Positions 18,430 to 27,466 of a stretch of 64,000 nucleotides of DNA are shown here, piece by piece. This DNA is from Litchfieldia alkalitelluris (lineage in GTDB: Bacteria; Bacillota; Bacilli; Bacillales; Bacillaceae_L), in the NCBI RefSeq assembly GCF_002019645.1, contig NZ_KV917374.1, forward strand, positions 5,292,369 to 5,356,368. Reading direction: 5' to 3'. Position numbers and translations under genes: made by a program. Below the pieces are notes generated by a model. It saw only the letters and a list, made by a program, of their open reading frames with translations, was not told the DNA's origin and made no database searches. Numbering within the stretch: the first letter of the stretch is position 1; each line of letters opens with the position of its first letter.

Positions 18430-20529
18430 TTGAACAGAAAAAAACGAGATAAAAATTGTTATTTGGATTTATTATATTTTCAAGATCATAACTTATACAT
18501 TCAAATTGTTTGTTCAAAATTAATCAGTGATGGCCATTTGAAATTACTTTTTGTTGAACGATATACAACTAAAAAGAGAGAGTTTATCTTAACGGGCATA
18601 AATGATATTGAACATAAATATGAAGTTAGCCTACAAGAAACAGACTTACAACATTTAATGAGTGAGGGAAAAGACTGGGATGTTTATGTCACTAATGAAT
18701 CTAATACGAGAATCAGATTAAGCAGCAATGATTTAGAATTAGAGCTTCTTTTCTATCTCAATGAAGGTCAAATGCTGACACCCTTCACAACAAATAATGG
18801 TAATGTATCCTTCAAATCGCAGCTACCACAATTGATTTCGAAAGTAGATCAGATAGATTTTATCAATAAAGATCGCATTGCTATCAAAGGTTATGTAGTT
18901 AATCCTTTATGGAAAGAGCAGCCTGTTGAGTTAAAAAGGACTTTAATCCTACGAACAAATGATGATGAATTTTCTTATAAAATCCCCTTAAAAATCGTCG
19001 AACTTAATAAAATTGCCAAACAATATAACCACGGGGGATATAACTTTCTTCCAATTGGCTTTGAAGCTGTCTTTTCTATCACAGATTTAGTATCAAAAGT
19101 AAAAAACGATTCAGTTACGTTAAAGGCACGAATTGAACTTAACTATTACGAAGAAAATAAAACTAAAACAACTGAGACCCCTCCGATCAAACTAAAATCT
19201 CCTAGTTTCAAGAAAAAATCTCTGGTTAAGAAGGTAGATGCTAATAAGAAGCTAATCTCTATATCCAGAACAAAAAAGGCGCGACAATTAAATATTAGCA
19301 TGAATGAATATAATTTTAAAAATCACATCAAGGCTCGTGTCAAGAAGCGATTCCTCTCAATTAAAGGGCATTCTCTTGTTAAAAATATCTACAAAAAAGC
19401 TTTTCATTACATTGGTTTGATGCCGACAAAAACGAAAAAAATTGTTGTCTTTGAGAGCTTTCTTGGAAAGCAGTTTAGCGATAACCCTCGGGCCATCTAT
19501 GAGTATTTAAAAGAAATTAACTATCCCTATAAATTATATTGGAGTGTTGATAAAAAATTTCTTCATAACTTTCAAGATAAAGATCTTAATATTATCCGCC
19601 GATTTTCAGTAAAGTGGCTTTTAATTATGCCACGTGCACGTTTTTGGGTAACAAACTGTAGGCTCCCTTTATGGCTACCTAAACCTAAGAACACCATATA
19701 TTTTCAAACATGGCATGGCACTCCGCTTAAACGACTTGCTGCAGATATGGATGAGGTCTATATGCCCGGAACAACGGCTGAGAGTTACAAAAAAAACTTC
19801 GTCAAGGAAGCACAGAATTGGGATTATTTAATTTCTCCAAATGCTTACTCAACTGAAATTTTTCAAAGAGCCTTTCAGTTTGAAAAAGAAGTGTTAGAAA
19901 CTGGTTATCCACGAAATGACTTTATCTGTAATAACGATAATATGGATACGATTAATAAATTGCGAGCAAGCTATGGAATTCCTTCGGCTAAGAAGGTCAT
20001 TTTATATGCTCCAACATGGAGAGATAACCAATTTTATGCAAAAGGGAAATATCGGTTTGATATTAATTTAGATTTAGATTTATTACAGGAGAAATTGGGA
20101 AAAGATTATGTAATACTTTTTCGATTACATTATTTAATTTCAGAGAACCTTGATTTATCACCATATGAGGGCTTTGCCTATGATTTTTCAAATCACGAAG
20201 ACATCCGTGAGCTTTATTTAATGGCAGATGTTTTGATGACTGATTACTCTTCGGTATTTTTCGACTACGGAAATTTAAAGCGCCCGATGATCTTTTATGT
20301 TTATGATATTGAACAATATCGCGATAATCTTCGTGGATTTTATTTTGACTTTGAACAGGAAGCGCCAGGTCCATTGGTAAAGACGACAGAGGAAGTAATT
20401 CAAACGGTTAAAGAAATGGAAGCGAATGATTTTCAGATGTCTCAAAAGTTTGATGCATTTTATGAGAAATTTTGTTATTTGGAGTGTGGGGATTCGACTC
20501 GGAAAGTGGTAGAGAAGGTATTTTTATAA
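18430..20529 (+). CDS. tagF: CDP-glycerol glycerophosphotransferase, TagF family
   Basis: The 699-residue protein has a C-terminal Glyphos_transf domain (about 330-695). Its motifs are QTWHGTPLKRL, ETGYPRND, LYAPTWRD, LFRLHY and TDYSSVFFDYGNLKRP, in family order. The N-terminal 300 residues form an extra beta-rich region followed by a basic stretch (KKARQ... ARVKKRF) that could bind the membrane or polymer. It polymerises glycerol phosphate from CDP-glycerol onto the linkage unit. The TTG start has AGGGGAAG upstream. Priming enzymes TagA and TagB are not in the window, so the linkage-unit genes must lie elsewhere. Confidence 0.9.
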   Translation: MNRKKRDKNCYLDLLYFQDHNLYIQIVCSKLISDGHLKLLFVERYTTKKREFILTGINDIEHKYEVSLQETDLQHLMSEGKDWDVYVTNESNTRIRLSSNDLELELLFYLNEGQMLTPFTTNNGNVSFKSQLPQLISKVDQIDFINKDRIAIKGYVVNPLWKEQPVELKRTLILRTNDDEFSYKIPLKIVELNKIAKQYNHGGYNFLPIGFEAVFSITDLVSKVKNDSVTLKARIELNYYEENKTKTTETPPIKLKSPSFKKKSLVKKVDANKKLISISRTKKARQLNISMNEYNFKNHIKARVKKRFLSIKGHSLVKNIYKKAFHYIGLMPTKTKKIVVFESFLGKQFSDNPRAIYEYLKEINYPYKLYWSVDKKFLHNFQDKDLNIIRRFSVKWLLIMPRARFWVTNCRLPLWLPKPKNTIYFQTWHGTPLKRLAADMDEVYMPGTTAESYKKNFVKEAQNWDYLISPNAYSTEIFQRAFQFEKEVLETGYPRNDFICNNDNMDTINKLRASYGIPSAKKVILYAPTWRDNQFYAKGKYRFDINLDLDLLQEKLGKDYVILFRLHYLISENLDLSPYEGFAYDFSNHEDIRELYLMADVLMTDYSSVFFDYGNLKRPMIFYVYDIEQYRDNLRGFYFDFEQEAPGPLVKTTEEVIQTVKEMEANDFQMSQKFDAFYEKFCYLECGDSTRKVVEKVFL

Positions 20530-20599
20530 GTTTACCTTGAAATTAAATTAGGTTGAAGAGTTCCACTTACTGCAATCCACTCGCTGGATACCGCGGTAC

Positions 20600-20743
20600 C
20601 CTGAATACCGGTGGGATTTAAACAACAAACCGGCCAACACTTCGAAATCGTGGAGATCATGAACAAAAATCTGGCGAGAATAGCGGAAAATACGGCGGGT
20701 TTGAGCCTGAATACGGCGGAATCTGAAGATAATCCGGCCAATG
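20600..20743 (+). repeat. 104-bp satellite E, left part (IS3-interrupted)
   Basis: One full 104-bp unit starts at 20640 (CTTCGAAATCGTGGAG) and is preceded by a degraded partial unit. The IS3 element begins exactly at the unit's end, after AATG. Just left of it, about 20550-20600, is a truncated minus-strand edge of repeat A. Confidence 0.8.
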
Positions 20744-20873
20744 TGGACTTCTGTCAATAAAAGAGACACAATAATGCCTTGGATTGGCGTATTTTATTTC
20801 TTCCGCGCTACGTGTTCCCACTTCGCTTGGATGCCTCCACATAAAGGAAACAATCAAAAATCTATTGTTTCCT

Positions 20874-21785
20874 TTATGCAGAGGTTAATTGGTCAAGAGT
20901 GGCGTCCCGTATTTGTGCCTTAAAATACGCCAATTCATACTCATTTGGCGTGGCGTAGTTCAGGGTTGAATGCATTCTCTTTCTGTTGTAGAACTCTACA
21001 TAAAATTTTACAGCTTCCATCGCTTCTGCTTTAGTTTTGAATCTGAATTTGTTTAGATATTCTTTTTTCATTGATGCAAAAAATGATTCTGCACAGGCAT
21101 TGTCATATGGTGTAGCCTTACGGCTCATGCTTATCTTTGCTTTTGCTTCTTTTAATACGTCAATGTAGTCTTTTGAACAATATTGTGAACCTCTATCCGA
21201 ATGATGAATCCAACCTTTTTTTGGCTCTCTCAGCTTGATTGCTTCCTTTAACGCTCGTAATGGTAGAGTTCGATCCATTTTATCGCTAAGGGCATAGCTA
21301 ATAACTTTCCGACCATATAAATCAAGTATAGGATTAAAATATATAAACCCTTCCATCGTAGGAATATACGTGATATCCGTAACCCATACCATATTTGGTT
21401 CCTCTGGGTAAAAGTTTCGTTTCAGATTATTATTATACGTTTGATTAGAATGGTCCGAATCAGTAGTGGCAATATACTTTTTCGGAGGGGTGGCATATAA
21501 CCCTAGCTCCCTCATTCGATTGGCCACCGTTTTGGGTGATACGCTAATTTTATCCTCATCTACTAATCTTCGATGAATCCTCACACTTCCATAAGCTTCG
21601 ATATTATCCAAAAAATGAAAGCGGATACGTTCATCCAGGTACCGTCTCCATTTTTCTCTATCCGTTTCTTCTCGATCTAGTCGTTTTACATATGAATAAT
21701 ATCCAGAGGGTGACACTTTAAGTACTTTGCACATCAACACAACAGTATGTTCATTCCGAAGTGAATGAATAAATTCAAATATCAC
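20874..21785 (-). CDS. IS3-family transposase OrfB (DDE integrase)
   Basis: The 303-residue product has an HTH_21-like N-terminal region and an rve integrase core. Acidic residues lie in WVTDITYI, HHSDRGSQY and ACAESFFASMKKE, the DD(35)E set. The C-terminal region YNRKRMHSTLNYATPNEYE is typical of the family. The gene overlaps orfA by 4 bases (ATGA). Active transposase is normally the OrfAB fusion made by -1 frameshifting. The frame looks intact. Confidence 0.93.
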   Translation of the reverse strand: MIFEFIHSLRNEHTVVLMCKVLKVSPSGYYSYVKRLDREETDREKWRRYLDERIRFHFLDNIEAYGSVRIHRRLVDEDKISVSPKTVANRMRELGLYATPPKKYIATTDSDHSNQTYNNNLKRNFYPEEPNMVWVTDITYIPTMEGFIYFNPILDLYGRKVISYALSDKMDRTLPLRALKEAIKLREPKKGWIHHSDRGSQYCSKDYIDVLKEAKAKISMSRKATPYDNACAESFFASMKKEYLNKFRFKTKAEAMEAVKFYVEFYNRKRMHSTLNYATPNEYELAYFKAQIRDATLDQLTSA

Positions 21786-22087
21786 TTCTTTTCTTGCGTG
21801 AAGATGTGCATGGCCTTTTTTAATATTTCTACCTCCTCTTTTAGCTCAAGTTTTTCTCTTTTTTCTGCTTCGTACATCTCTTTATACTCTGAAGCTGTCA
21901 ATAATTGACTCTGTTCATGCTGTTCTGCTTCTTTCTTCTTTTTTCGCATCCTTGAAACCCACTTCTGCAGCGTATCATAAGGAATATCTAACTTTCGGCT
22001 TACGTCAACTATTTTATGGCCGTCCAATAAAATCTGTTTAACCACATACTCTCGAAACTCAGGGGAATAAGTCTTATTTTTCGTCAT
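21782..22087 (-). CDS. IS3-family OrfA (HTH DNA-binding subunit)
   Basis: The 101-residue product has a helix-turn-helix (YSPEFREYVVKQ... VSRKLDIPYDTLQKWV) and a C-terminal coiled coil of KREKLELKEEVEILKK type. It supplies DNA-end recognition. The A-rich CAAGAAAAGAAG near its end is a candidate slippery region for the frameshift into orfB. Confidence 0.92.
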   Translation of the reverse strand: MTKNKTYSPEFREYVVKQILLDGHKIVDVSRKLDIPYDTLQKWVSRMRKKKKEAEQHEQSQLLTASEYKEMYEAEKREKLELKEEVEILKKAMHIFTQEKK

Positions 22088-22166
22088 GCTTCACACGTCC
22101 TTTTTTATGTTAATTATGATTAAAACATGACGCCAACCCCTATGTCCACTTTTTATACTACATCCA

Positions 22167-22536
22167 AATGCTTCGAATTCGTGGAGATCATGAACAAAAA
22201 TCCGGCGAGAATAGCGGAAAATACGGCGGGTTTGCCCCCGAATACGGCGGAATCTGAAGATAATCCGGCCAACGCTTCGAATTCGTGGAGATCATGAACA
22301 AAAATCCGGCGAGAATAGCGGAAAATACGGCGGGTTTGAGCCTGAATACGGCGGAATCTGAAGATAATCCGGCCAGTGCTTCGAAATCGTGGAGATTATG
22401 AACAAAAATCCGGCGAGAATAGCGGAAAATACGGCGGGTTTGAGCCCGAATACGGCGGAATCCGAGGATAAAACGGCCAGTGCTTCGAAATCGTGGAGAT
22501 TATGAACAAAAATCCGGCGAGAATAGCGGAAAATAC
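22167..22536 (+). repeat. 104-bp satellite E, central array
   Basis: Units begin at 22171, 22275, 22379 and 22483, an exact 104-bp period. Each has the order CTTCGAA-TCGTGGAG, ATGAACAAAAATCCGGCG, GAATAGCGGAAAATACGG, CGGGTTTGAGCC and GAATACGGCGGAATC. The fourth unit is cut after 54 bases by the IS256 element. Stops occur in all frames, so it is not coding. Confidence 0.9.
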
Positions 22537-22638
22537 GATTAAGTCCGTATAATTGTGTAAAAAGAAAAAGGGTTCATTTTATTCACTCTTGGCTACAATG
22601 TTTTCAACGACGATAAACATTAGAAAAGAGGAATAATA

Positions 22639-23799
22639 ATGACCCAATTACAGTTTACCCTAGATTTGGAAAATTTAAAAGAATCCGTTATAAATTCTGA
22701 TATTGAAGCAGTTATCAAATCTGCGATTGTTTTGGTATTAAATAATGTCATGGAAAAAGAGAGAGATGACTATTTAAACGTAGCTGCCTATGAGCGGTCC
22801 GCTGATCGACGTGATTATCGTAATGGTTATTATGAACGTGAGTTACTCTTGAATGTTGGTAAAGTCACGCTTAAGGTACCAAGAACTCGTAATGGTGAAT
22901 TTTCAACCTCAGTATTTGAGAAATACGCCCGTTGTGATCAAGCTCTAGTAATCTCTATGTTGGAGATGGTTATTAATGGTGTATCAACTCGCAAGGTCAC
23001 TCAAATTGTAGAACAACTTTGTGGCGAAACTGTCTCAAAGTCATTTGTTTCGTCACTTACTCAAAAACTTGATCCAATTGTTAATGATTGGGCTAAACGA
23101 CCTTTAAACACTAGATATTTCCCTTATCTTTTTGTTGATGCAATGTATATAAAAGTTCGGGAACATCATAAAATCGTCTCCAAAGCAGTTTATATTGCTA
23201 CAGCGATTACGGATAAAAACAAGCGTGAAGTTTTAGGTTTAAGTGTGGATCATGTTGAAGATTTTGAGAGTTGGAGTCGCTTTATTCAACAGCTGAAATC
23301 GCGTGGGCTTCAATCCCCAAAACTTGTTATTTCAGATGCACATAAAGGGTTACAGAAGGCAATACAACGTGAATTTATAGGTACTAGCTGGCAAAGGTGT
23401 TATGTACATTTTAAACGAAATATTATTAACAAGCTGCCAAAGAAAGACTCTGCTGATATTCGTAAGATGATAAAACGAGTGTTTGAAGCAATTACGATCG
23501 AGGATATTCGTACTTTTAAAAATGAACTAATGAGTCAATATGGAGATATCCCAAAGTATGAGAAGGCTCTTCAAATTTTTGAAGAAGGTTTCGAAGATAC
23601 CATTCAGTATATGAATCATCCCGAAGGTATGCGATGTTATCTGAGAAGTACCAATTCTCTTGAACGTTTAAATCAAGAAGTACGAAGAAGAGAAAGAGTC
23701 ATTAGGATATTTCCGAATACACAGTCTGCTTTTCGTTTAGTAGGTGCAGTCTTAATGGAATATCAAGAGAATGCATACTCCCGGAAGAAGTCCCTATAG
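22639..23799 (+). CDS. IS256-family (mutator) transposase
   Basis: The 386-residue protein has the family layout: N-terminal helical DNA-binding region, RDYRNGYYER motif, and a DDE core with Asp in LFVDAMYIKV, Asp in LVISDAHKGL and Glu in STNSLERLN. The Cys/His pair in WQRCYVHFKRN is also present. The frame is uninterrupted and of usual length, so the enzyme may be active. GAGG precedes the ATG. Confidence 0.95.
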   Translation: MTQLQFTLDLENLKESVINSDIEAVIKSAIVLVLNNVMEKERDDYLNVAAYERSADRRDYRNGYYERELLLNVGKVTLKVPRTRNGEFSTSVFEKYARCDQALVISMLEMVINGVSTRKVTQIVEQLCGETVSKSFVSSLTQKLDPIVNDWAKRPLNTRYFPYLFVDAMYIKVREHHKIVSKAVYIATAITDKNKREVLGLSVDHVEDFESWSRFIQQLKSRGLQSPKLVISDAHKGLQKAIQREFIGTSWQRCYVHFKRNIINKLPKKDSADIRKMIKRVFEAITIEDIRTFKNELMSQYGDIPKYEKALQIFEEGFEDTIQYMNHPEGMRCYLRSTNSLERLNQEVRRRERVIRIFPNTQSAFRLVGAVLMEYQENAYSRKKSL

Positions 23800-23833
23800 T
23801 ATTTTTCCCGAAACTTCCAATTATGGTATTATG

Positions 23834-23891
23834 GCATATCCAGGAGAGGCTATCAAAGTGAAAGGCCTTTGACAGCCTCTCCTGGATATGC
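23834..23891 (+). terminator. Long perfect hairpin at the 3' end of IS256
   Basis: GCATATCCAGGAGAGGCT pairs perfectly with its complement 18 bases long, then TCAAAG pairs with CTTTGA. The T run is weak, so it may block read-through or protect the transcript rather than act as a classical terminator. Confidence 0.6.
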
Positions 23892-24008
23892 AAAAGAAAA
23901 ACCATGGAAGCTTTCGCAAAAAAAAATGTAAGGGGAGACCTAACCCCATACCTTGAAAACAGTTGAAAACATTGTATTAGTATTTTACACAATATTATGG
24001 ACTTGACT

Positions 24009-24115
24009 GAAAATACGGCGGGTTTGAGCCTGAATACGGCGGGTTTGAGCCTGAATACGGCGGGTTTGAGCCCGAATACGGCGGAATCTGAAGATAAACC
24101 GGCGAGGGCTTCGAA
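24009..24115 (+). repeat. 104-bp satellite E, right end with 21-bp expansion
   Basis: The satellite resumes right after the IS256 duplication. Here the sub-unit GGCGGGTTTGAGCC-GAATAC is present three times in a row. The array fades after AAACCGGCGAGGGCTTCG. Confidence 0.85.
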
Positions 24116-24244
24116 AACGTCCCTACTATTAAGCTCTCACTGTGCATTTTTTTCTCGCAAGACTCGAGGCTATCTCCACTCATTCCACACATGGGTAGAT
24201 TAAAACGGTTTATCTTCCTTCATACTTTAGTTTCTCATAACAGC

Positions 24245-24283
24245 TAAAAAAGCGAACTGGATTGTATCCTAGTTCGCTTTTTT
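24245..24283 (-). terminator. Terminator of the glycosyltransferase gene
   Basis: The stem AAAGCGAACTAGGAT / ATCC-AGTTCGCTTT is followed by T-rich sequence on the minus strand, directly after the stop codon at 24288. Confidence 0.85.
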
Positions 24284-24287
24284 ATGG

Positions 24288-25832
24288 TTATTTCACCTTT
24301 AACCCAATATTCGAATGAATGGTTGTGTAGAATTTAAACTCGCGGTTTTCATATCGGATATTGTTTTCGTTTATTTTTCTGATATTGATCTTGTTGTAGT
24401 CATTATATCTTAGAAACATGGCATAGCTGGAGGATGGTAGTTGGTTGAGGATGCTCAAATCCACTTCTAACCTTCCATGGCCATCCTGATCGACCTTAAC
24501 CGGAATCGAATACTCCAAATTCACATCGTCCCGATCCCTGATAATCACATCTGTAATATTATCAACACAATCACCATATACCATGAAATCAAGATAATAC
24601 TTTTGATCATCAAACCGATCTTCTTTAAAAATGGCAATCATCGGTACACGAATGTTTCGGTATTTCTCTTCAAGAAATGGAGCCACGTAGTAAGGCAAAT
24701 TGTCCTTAATTAAGACATTCTTTACCTTCTCTTTTTTCTCCCAAGCAAAGAGCTTTTCAAGGTCCTTTGTTTTCCCTTCTTGATATAACTGAAAGGCCAC
24801 TTTATTTAACGGGTTATGAAAATTCTCGGTGAAATCATAGCGTAATCCATTTGTCGTCTTCAATATCTCATTAAATTTATTATAATATAGCTGTTTTAGC
24901 TTCGTTTTTTGGAAATGGCCGGTATTGAATAATCTCGTAATTGAATCAAATTCATATAATCGGTTCAAGATCATTTTTTCTTTTTCCGGCTCTAAATTCT
25001 TATTAAGGATATAGTGAATTACTTTTATATTGCTATCTGTTTTTTGCATAATATTCGTCTGCTTTGTTAGTGATGTGTCATTATCATCCAGCCGGTTTAA
25101 ATAATAGATAGGCGCTTTCGTTGTTGATATTTTATTACAGTTAATTAATACATCCATAAAAAATTGCTTATCCTCGGCAAACTTCATTTCTGGAAATACA
25201 ATTCCATTATCTTTGACAACACTAGCCCTTATCATCCTCGCGCGCGGTCCTAAATGCTGAAAGATATGAGGAATTGAGTAGGGTGAGATATTTCTGCGCT
25301 CTTTACAGGATTCATGTTCCCCTACAATTTTGGATCCATCTGATTTAAGTTGAATCGTTTTTCCAACAACATAATCATCACCTGTTTGTTCTAGTATGTC
25401 ATGAAGTTTTTCTAGACCAGTAGGTTCAAGCCAATCGTCCGCATCTAGAAAAGTGATGTATTTAGAAGTAGATAACTTTACCCCAAGATTACGTGGTTGT
25501 CCTGGTGTGCCTGTATTGCATTCTAAAAATACGGCAATAATATTTTCGTATCTCGAAGAATATTCTAATAAAATATCACGTGATGAATCAGTAGAACAAT
25601 CATCAACTAAAAGATACTCAATATTCTCAAATCCGATCGTTTGATTAATAACAGAGTCTATTGTTTTTCTTAAGTATTTTTCCGCATTATATACGGGCGT
25701 CACCACAGATACCTTCGTTTTGTTCACTTTATTTTCTAACTTGTTATCAACTACATAATATCCGTCTTTGTTATAGTCATATGTTTTATCTTTAAACTTC
25801 ATTGATTTAAATATCCACGCTACATTCACCAT
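24288..25832 (-). CDS. Family 2 glycosyltransferase, TarS/TarP-like
   Basis: The 514-residue protein has a GT-A domain (about 40-290) with VVTPVYNAEKYL, DDCSTDSS, the metal-binding FLDADDWLEP and the catalytic FAEDKQFFMDV region. The C-terminal 200 residues are beta-rich and resemble the trimerisation part of wall teichoic acid glycosyltransferases TarS and TarP. Next to tagF it probably decorates the glycerol-phosphate chain with a sugar. The sugar is unknown. The ribosome-binding site for the ATG at 25832 is weak, and an internal ATG ten codons on is possible. The two insertion sequences separate it from tagF. Confidence 0.8.
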   Translation of the reverse strand: MVNVAWIFKSMKFKDKTYDYNKDGYYVVDNKLENKVNKTKVSVVTPVYNAEKYLRKTIDSVINQTIGFENIEYLLVDDCSTDSSRDILLEYSSRYENIIAVFLECNTGTPGQPRNLGVKLSTSKYITFLDADDWLEPTGLEKLHDILEQTGDDYVVGKTIQLKSDGSKIVGEHESCKERRNISPYSIPHIFQHLGPRARMIRASVVKDNGIVFPEMKFAEDKQFFMDVLINCNKISTTKAPIYYLNRLDDNDTSLTKQTNIMQKTDSNIKVIHYILNKNLEPEKEKMILNRLYEFDSITRLFNTGHFQKTKLKQLYYNKFNEILKTTNGLRYDFTENFHNPLNKVAFQLYQEGKTKDLEKLFAWEKKEKVKNVLIKDNLPYYVAPFLEEKYRNIRVPMIAIFKEDRFDDQKYYLDFMVYGDCVDNITDVIIRDRDDVNLEYSIPVKVDQDGHGRLEVDLSILNQLPSSSYAMFLRYNDYNKINIRKINENNIRYENREFKFYTTIHSNIGLKVK

Positions 25833-25950
25833 TAAAGCTTTCCCAACCTTCTACTTAAATTTGGCATTATTTCTTTTATCGACAAAAAAATGCTAATTTA
25901 TTCAAATAATCAGGGAATAAAGGCTGGGGAATGACAAGGCGTAAAATTAA

Positions 25951-26001
25951 CCAAAAAAAACCTAGTATACAAGGCCATATTCTTGTATACTAGGTTTTTT
26001 A
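25951..26001 (-). terminator. Terminator downstream of serA
   Basis: A 16-bp stem AAACCTAGTATACAAG pairs with its complement around a GCCATATT loop. T runs lie on both sides. Confidence 0.85.
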
Positions 26002-26039
26002 ATTTGGGCTACTTTTAAAAAATAGAGTAGTAGTACCGT

Positions 26040-26118
26040 CGCTCCCCAATACATATCTTTCCAAGGACGGTGTAGGGAACCTCGATGCTGTTTAGCTCCT
26101 GCTGGGTCACCCATCTTT
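26040..26118 (-). repeat. Degraded fragment of repeat A
   Basis: CGATGCTGTTTAGCTCCTGC followed by GGGTCAC resembles the minus-strand core of repeat A (CGTCGC..GGCTCCTGCGGGGTCTCAC). The outer stem is lost. The gap 25833-26154 otherwise holds only the terminator. Confidence 0.4.
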
Positions 26119-26154
26119 ATTAGTTTGGATAACACTAAACGAAAGTAATTCAAA

Positions 26155-27351
26155 TTAAATAATACGAGTGGTAACGATACCTTTAATTTGATTAATTTTC
26201 TCTTCTAATAAAGGAGTAACATCTCCATTGATTTTATTTTCGATATCAATCATTGTATATGCATATTCTCCTCGGCTTCTGTTTACCATATCAGCGATGT
26301 TTAAATCGAAGCTTGAGATCGCTACTGTAATCTGTCCCACCATGTTCGGAACATTTTGGTGAAAAACTGCCACACGCCTTTTACCTGTATAAGGAAGGGC
26401 TGCGTTTGGAAAATTCACTGAGTTTCTGATGTTTCCAGTTTCTAAAAATTCCTTTATTTGGCGTGCTGCCATAATTGCACAGTTTTCCTCAGATTCTTGC
26501 GTAGAAGCACCAAGGTGGGGAATCGGCACTGCATTTTTCATCTTTAGGACATTTTCATTCGGGAAATCTGTAATATACTTACCTACAATTCCATCCTCAA
26601 GTGCTACTGCCATATCCTCTTCATTTACCAACTCTCCACGTGAGAAATTCATAATATGAACACCTGGTTTCATGATGCTAAATGTTTCTTTATTAAACAT
26701 GCCCCCAGTATCCTTTGTGAATGGAACATGTACTGTGATGTAATCAGAGTTCGCAAAGAGTTGTTCTAGTGAAGCAGCACGTTGAACATTACGTGATAGA
26801 TTCCAGGCGGTGTCAACTGAAATGAATGGATCAAACCCAATTACATCCATGTCTAAGTCCAGTGCATCATTTGCAACAAGTGCTCCAATTGCACCTAACC
26901 CGATTACACCTAGCGTTTTACCCTTAATTTCTTTCCCAACAAATTGCTTTTTGCCTGCTTCAACAAGCTTTGGGATTTGATCGCCTTCATTCTCTAACGT
27001 TTTTGCCCACGCAACACCTGCAAACAAGTTACGAGAGGAAGCCATTAATGTAGTTAATACAAGCTCTTTTACAGCATTGGCATTTGCTCCAGGTGTATTA
27101 AATACTACAATCCCTTGCTCTGTACATTTTTCAACCGGAATATTGTTGACACCCGCTCCAGCACGGGCAATCGCCTTTAAATTAGGATTGAAATCCAATG
27201 AATGCATGTTAAAGCTACGCACAACAATCGCATCCGGATTCTCACTTTGATCATCAAGGATATAGTTTTCCTTGAATACATTTAATCCTTTTTCTGAAAT
27301 ATGATTTAATGTTTTAATCGTTTGTAATGTCTCTAGAGTTTTTGTGCTCAT
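26155..27351 (-). CDS. serA: D-3-phosphoglycerate dehydrogenase SerA
   Basis: The 398-residue enzyme has a substrate-binding half, a NAD-binding Rossmann domain (LGVIGLGAIGALVAND), catalytic Arg in MNFSRGELV, Glu in TDFPNEN and His in PHLGASTQESEEN, and a C-terminal ACT domain (about 325-398). It is the first enzyme of serine synthesis, and the ACT domain usually mediates serine feedback. The length fits the short, single-ACT SerA type. The upstream leader carries a ZTP riboswitch, which ties serine, and so one-carbon supply, to folate/purine status. AGGGGAA precedes the ATG. Confidence 0.95.
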   Translation of the reverse strand: MSTKTLETLQTIKTLNHISEKGLNVFKENYILDDQSENPDAIVVRSFNMHSLDFNPNLKAIARAGAGVNNIPVEKCTEQGIVVFNTPGANANAVKELVLTTLMASSRNLFAGVAWAKTLENEGDQIPKLVEAGKKQFVGKEIKGKTLGVIGLGAIGALVANDALDLDMDVIGFDPFISVDTAWNLSRNVQRAASLEQLFANSDYITVHVPFTKDTGGMFNKETFSIMKPGVHIMNFSRGELVNEEDMAVALEDGIVGKYITDFPNENVLKMKNAVPIPHLGASTQESEENCAIMAARQIKEFLETGNIRNSVNFPNAALPYTGKRRVAVFHQNVPNMVGQITVAISSFDLNIADMVNRSRGEYAYTMIDIENKINGDVTPLLEEKINQIKGIVTTRII

Positions 27352-27466
27352 GAAAGTATTCCCCTTTTTCTGGTCTTTTGATAAGTCACTAAGCAGAAGT
27401 TATTTTCAACAAAATAGCATCATGGATATTTTATAAGTAGGACATCTATCCCCTCCAGATATACAG

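Larger units (their letters stand above)
20744..22166 (-). mobile_element. IS3-family insertion sequence, 1423 bp
   Basis: The element carries overlapping orfA and orfB on the minus strand. The ends are imperfect inverted repeats that both start TGGA and include an AAAAG-GAC stretch. A 4-bp target duplication AATG lies at 20740-20743 and 22167-22170. Removing the element plus one AATG restores the 104-bp satellite register perfectly, which fixes the boundaries. Confidence 0.88.
22537..24008 (+). mobile_element. IS256-family insertion sequence, 1472 bp
   Basis: Inverted ends share AAGTCC-TA-ATTGTGTAAAA. An 8-bp target duplication GAAAATAC lies at 22529-22536 and 24009-24016. Removing the element restores the satellite unit. 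One full-length transposase gene is carried. Confidence 0.92.

Noticed and set aside
18398-18433. Eleven-residue leader peptide overlapping the tagF start
   Set aside because: AGGAGG is only one base from its ATG, too close for initiation; the overlap with the TTG start is more likely chance.
22171-24115. Satellite E considered as a CRISPR array
   Set aside because: Units are contiguous 104-bp repeats with no variable spacers, and no cas genes are near.
23997-24203. Plus-strand frame reading the satellite as a TAGLSLN-repeat protein
   Set aside because: The repeat pattern is a by-product of the 21-bp DNA repeat; other units carry stops in the same frame and no ribosome-binding site is present.
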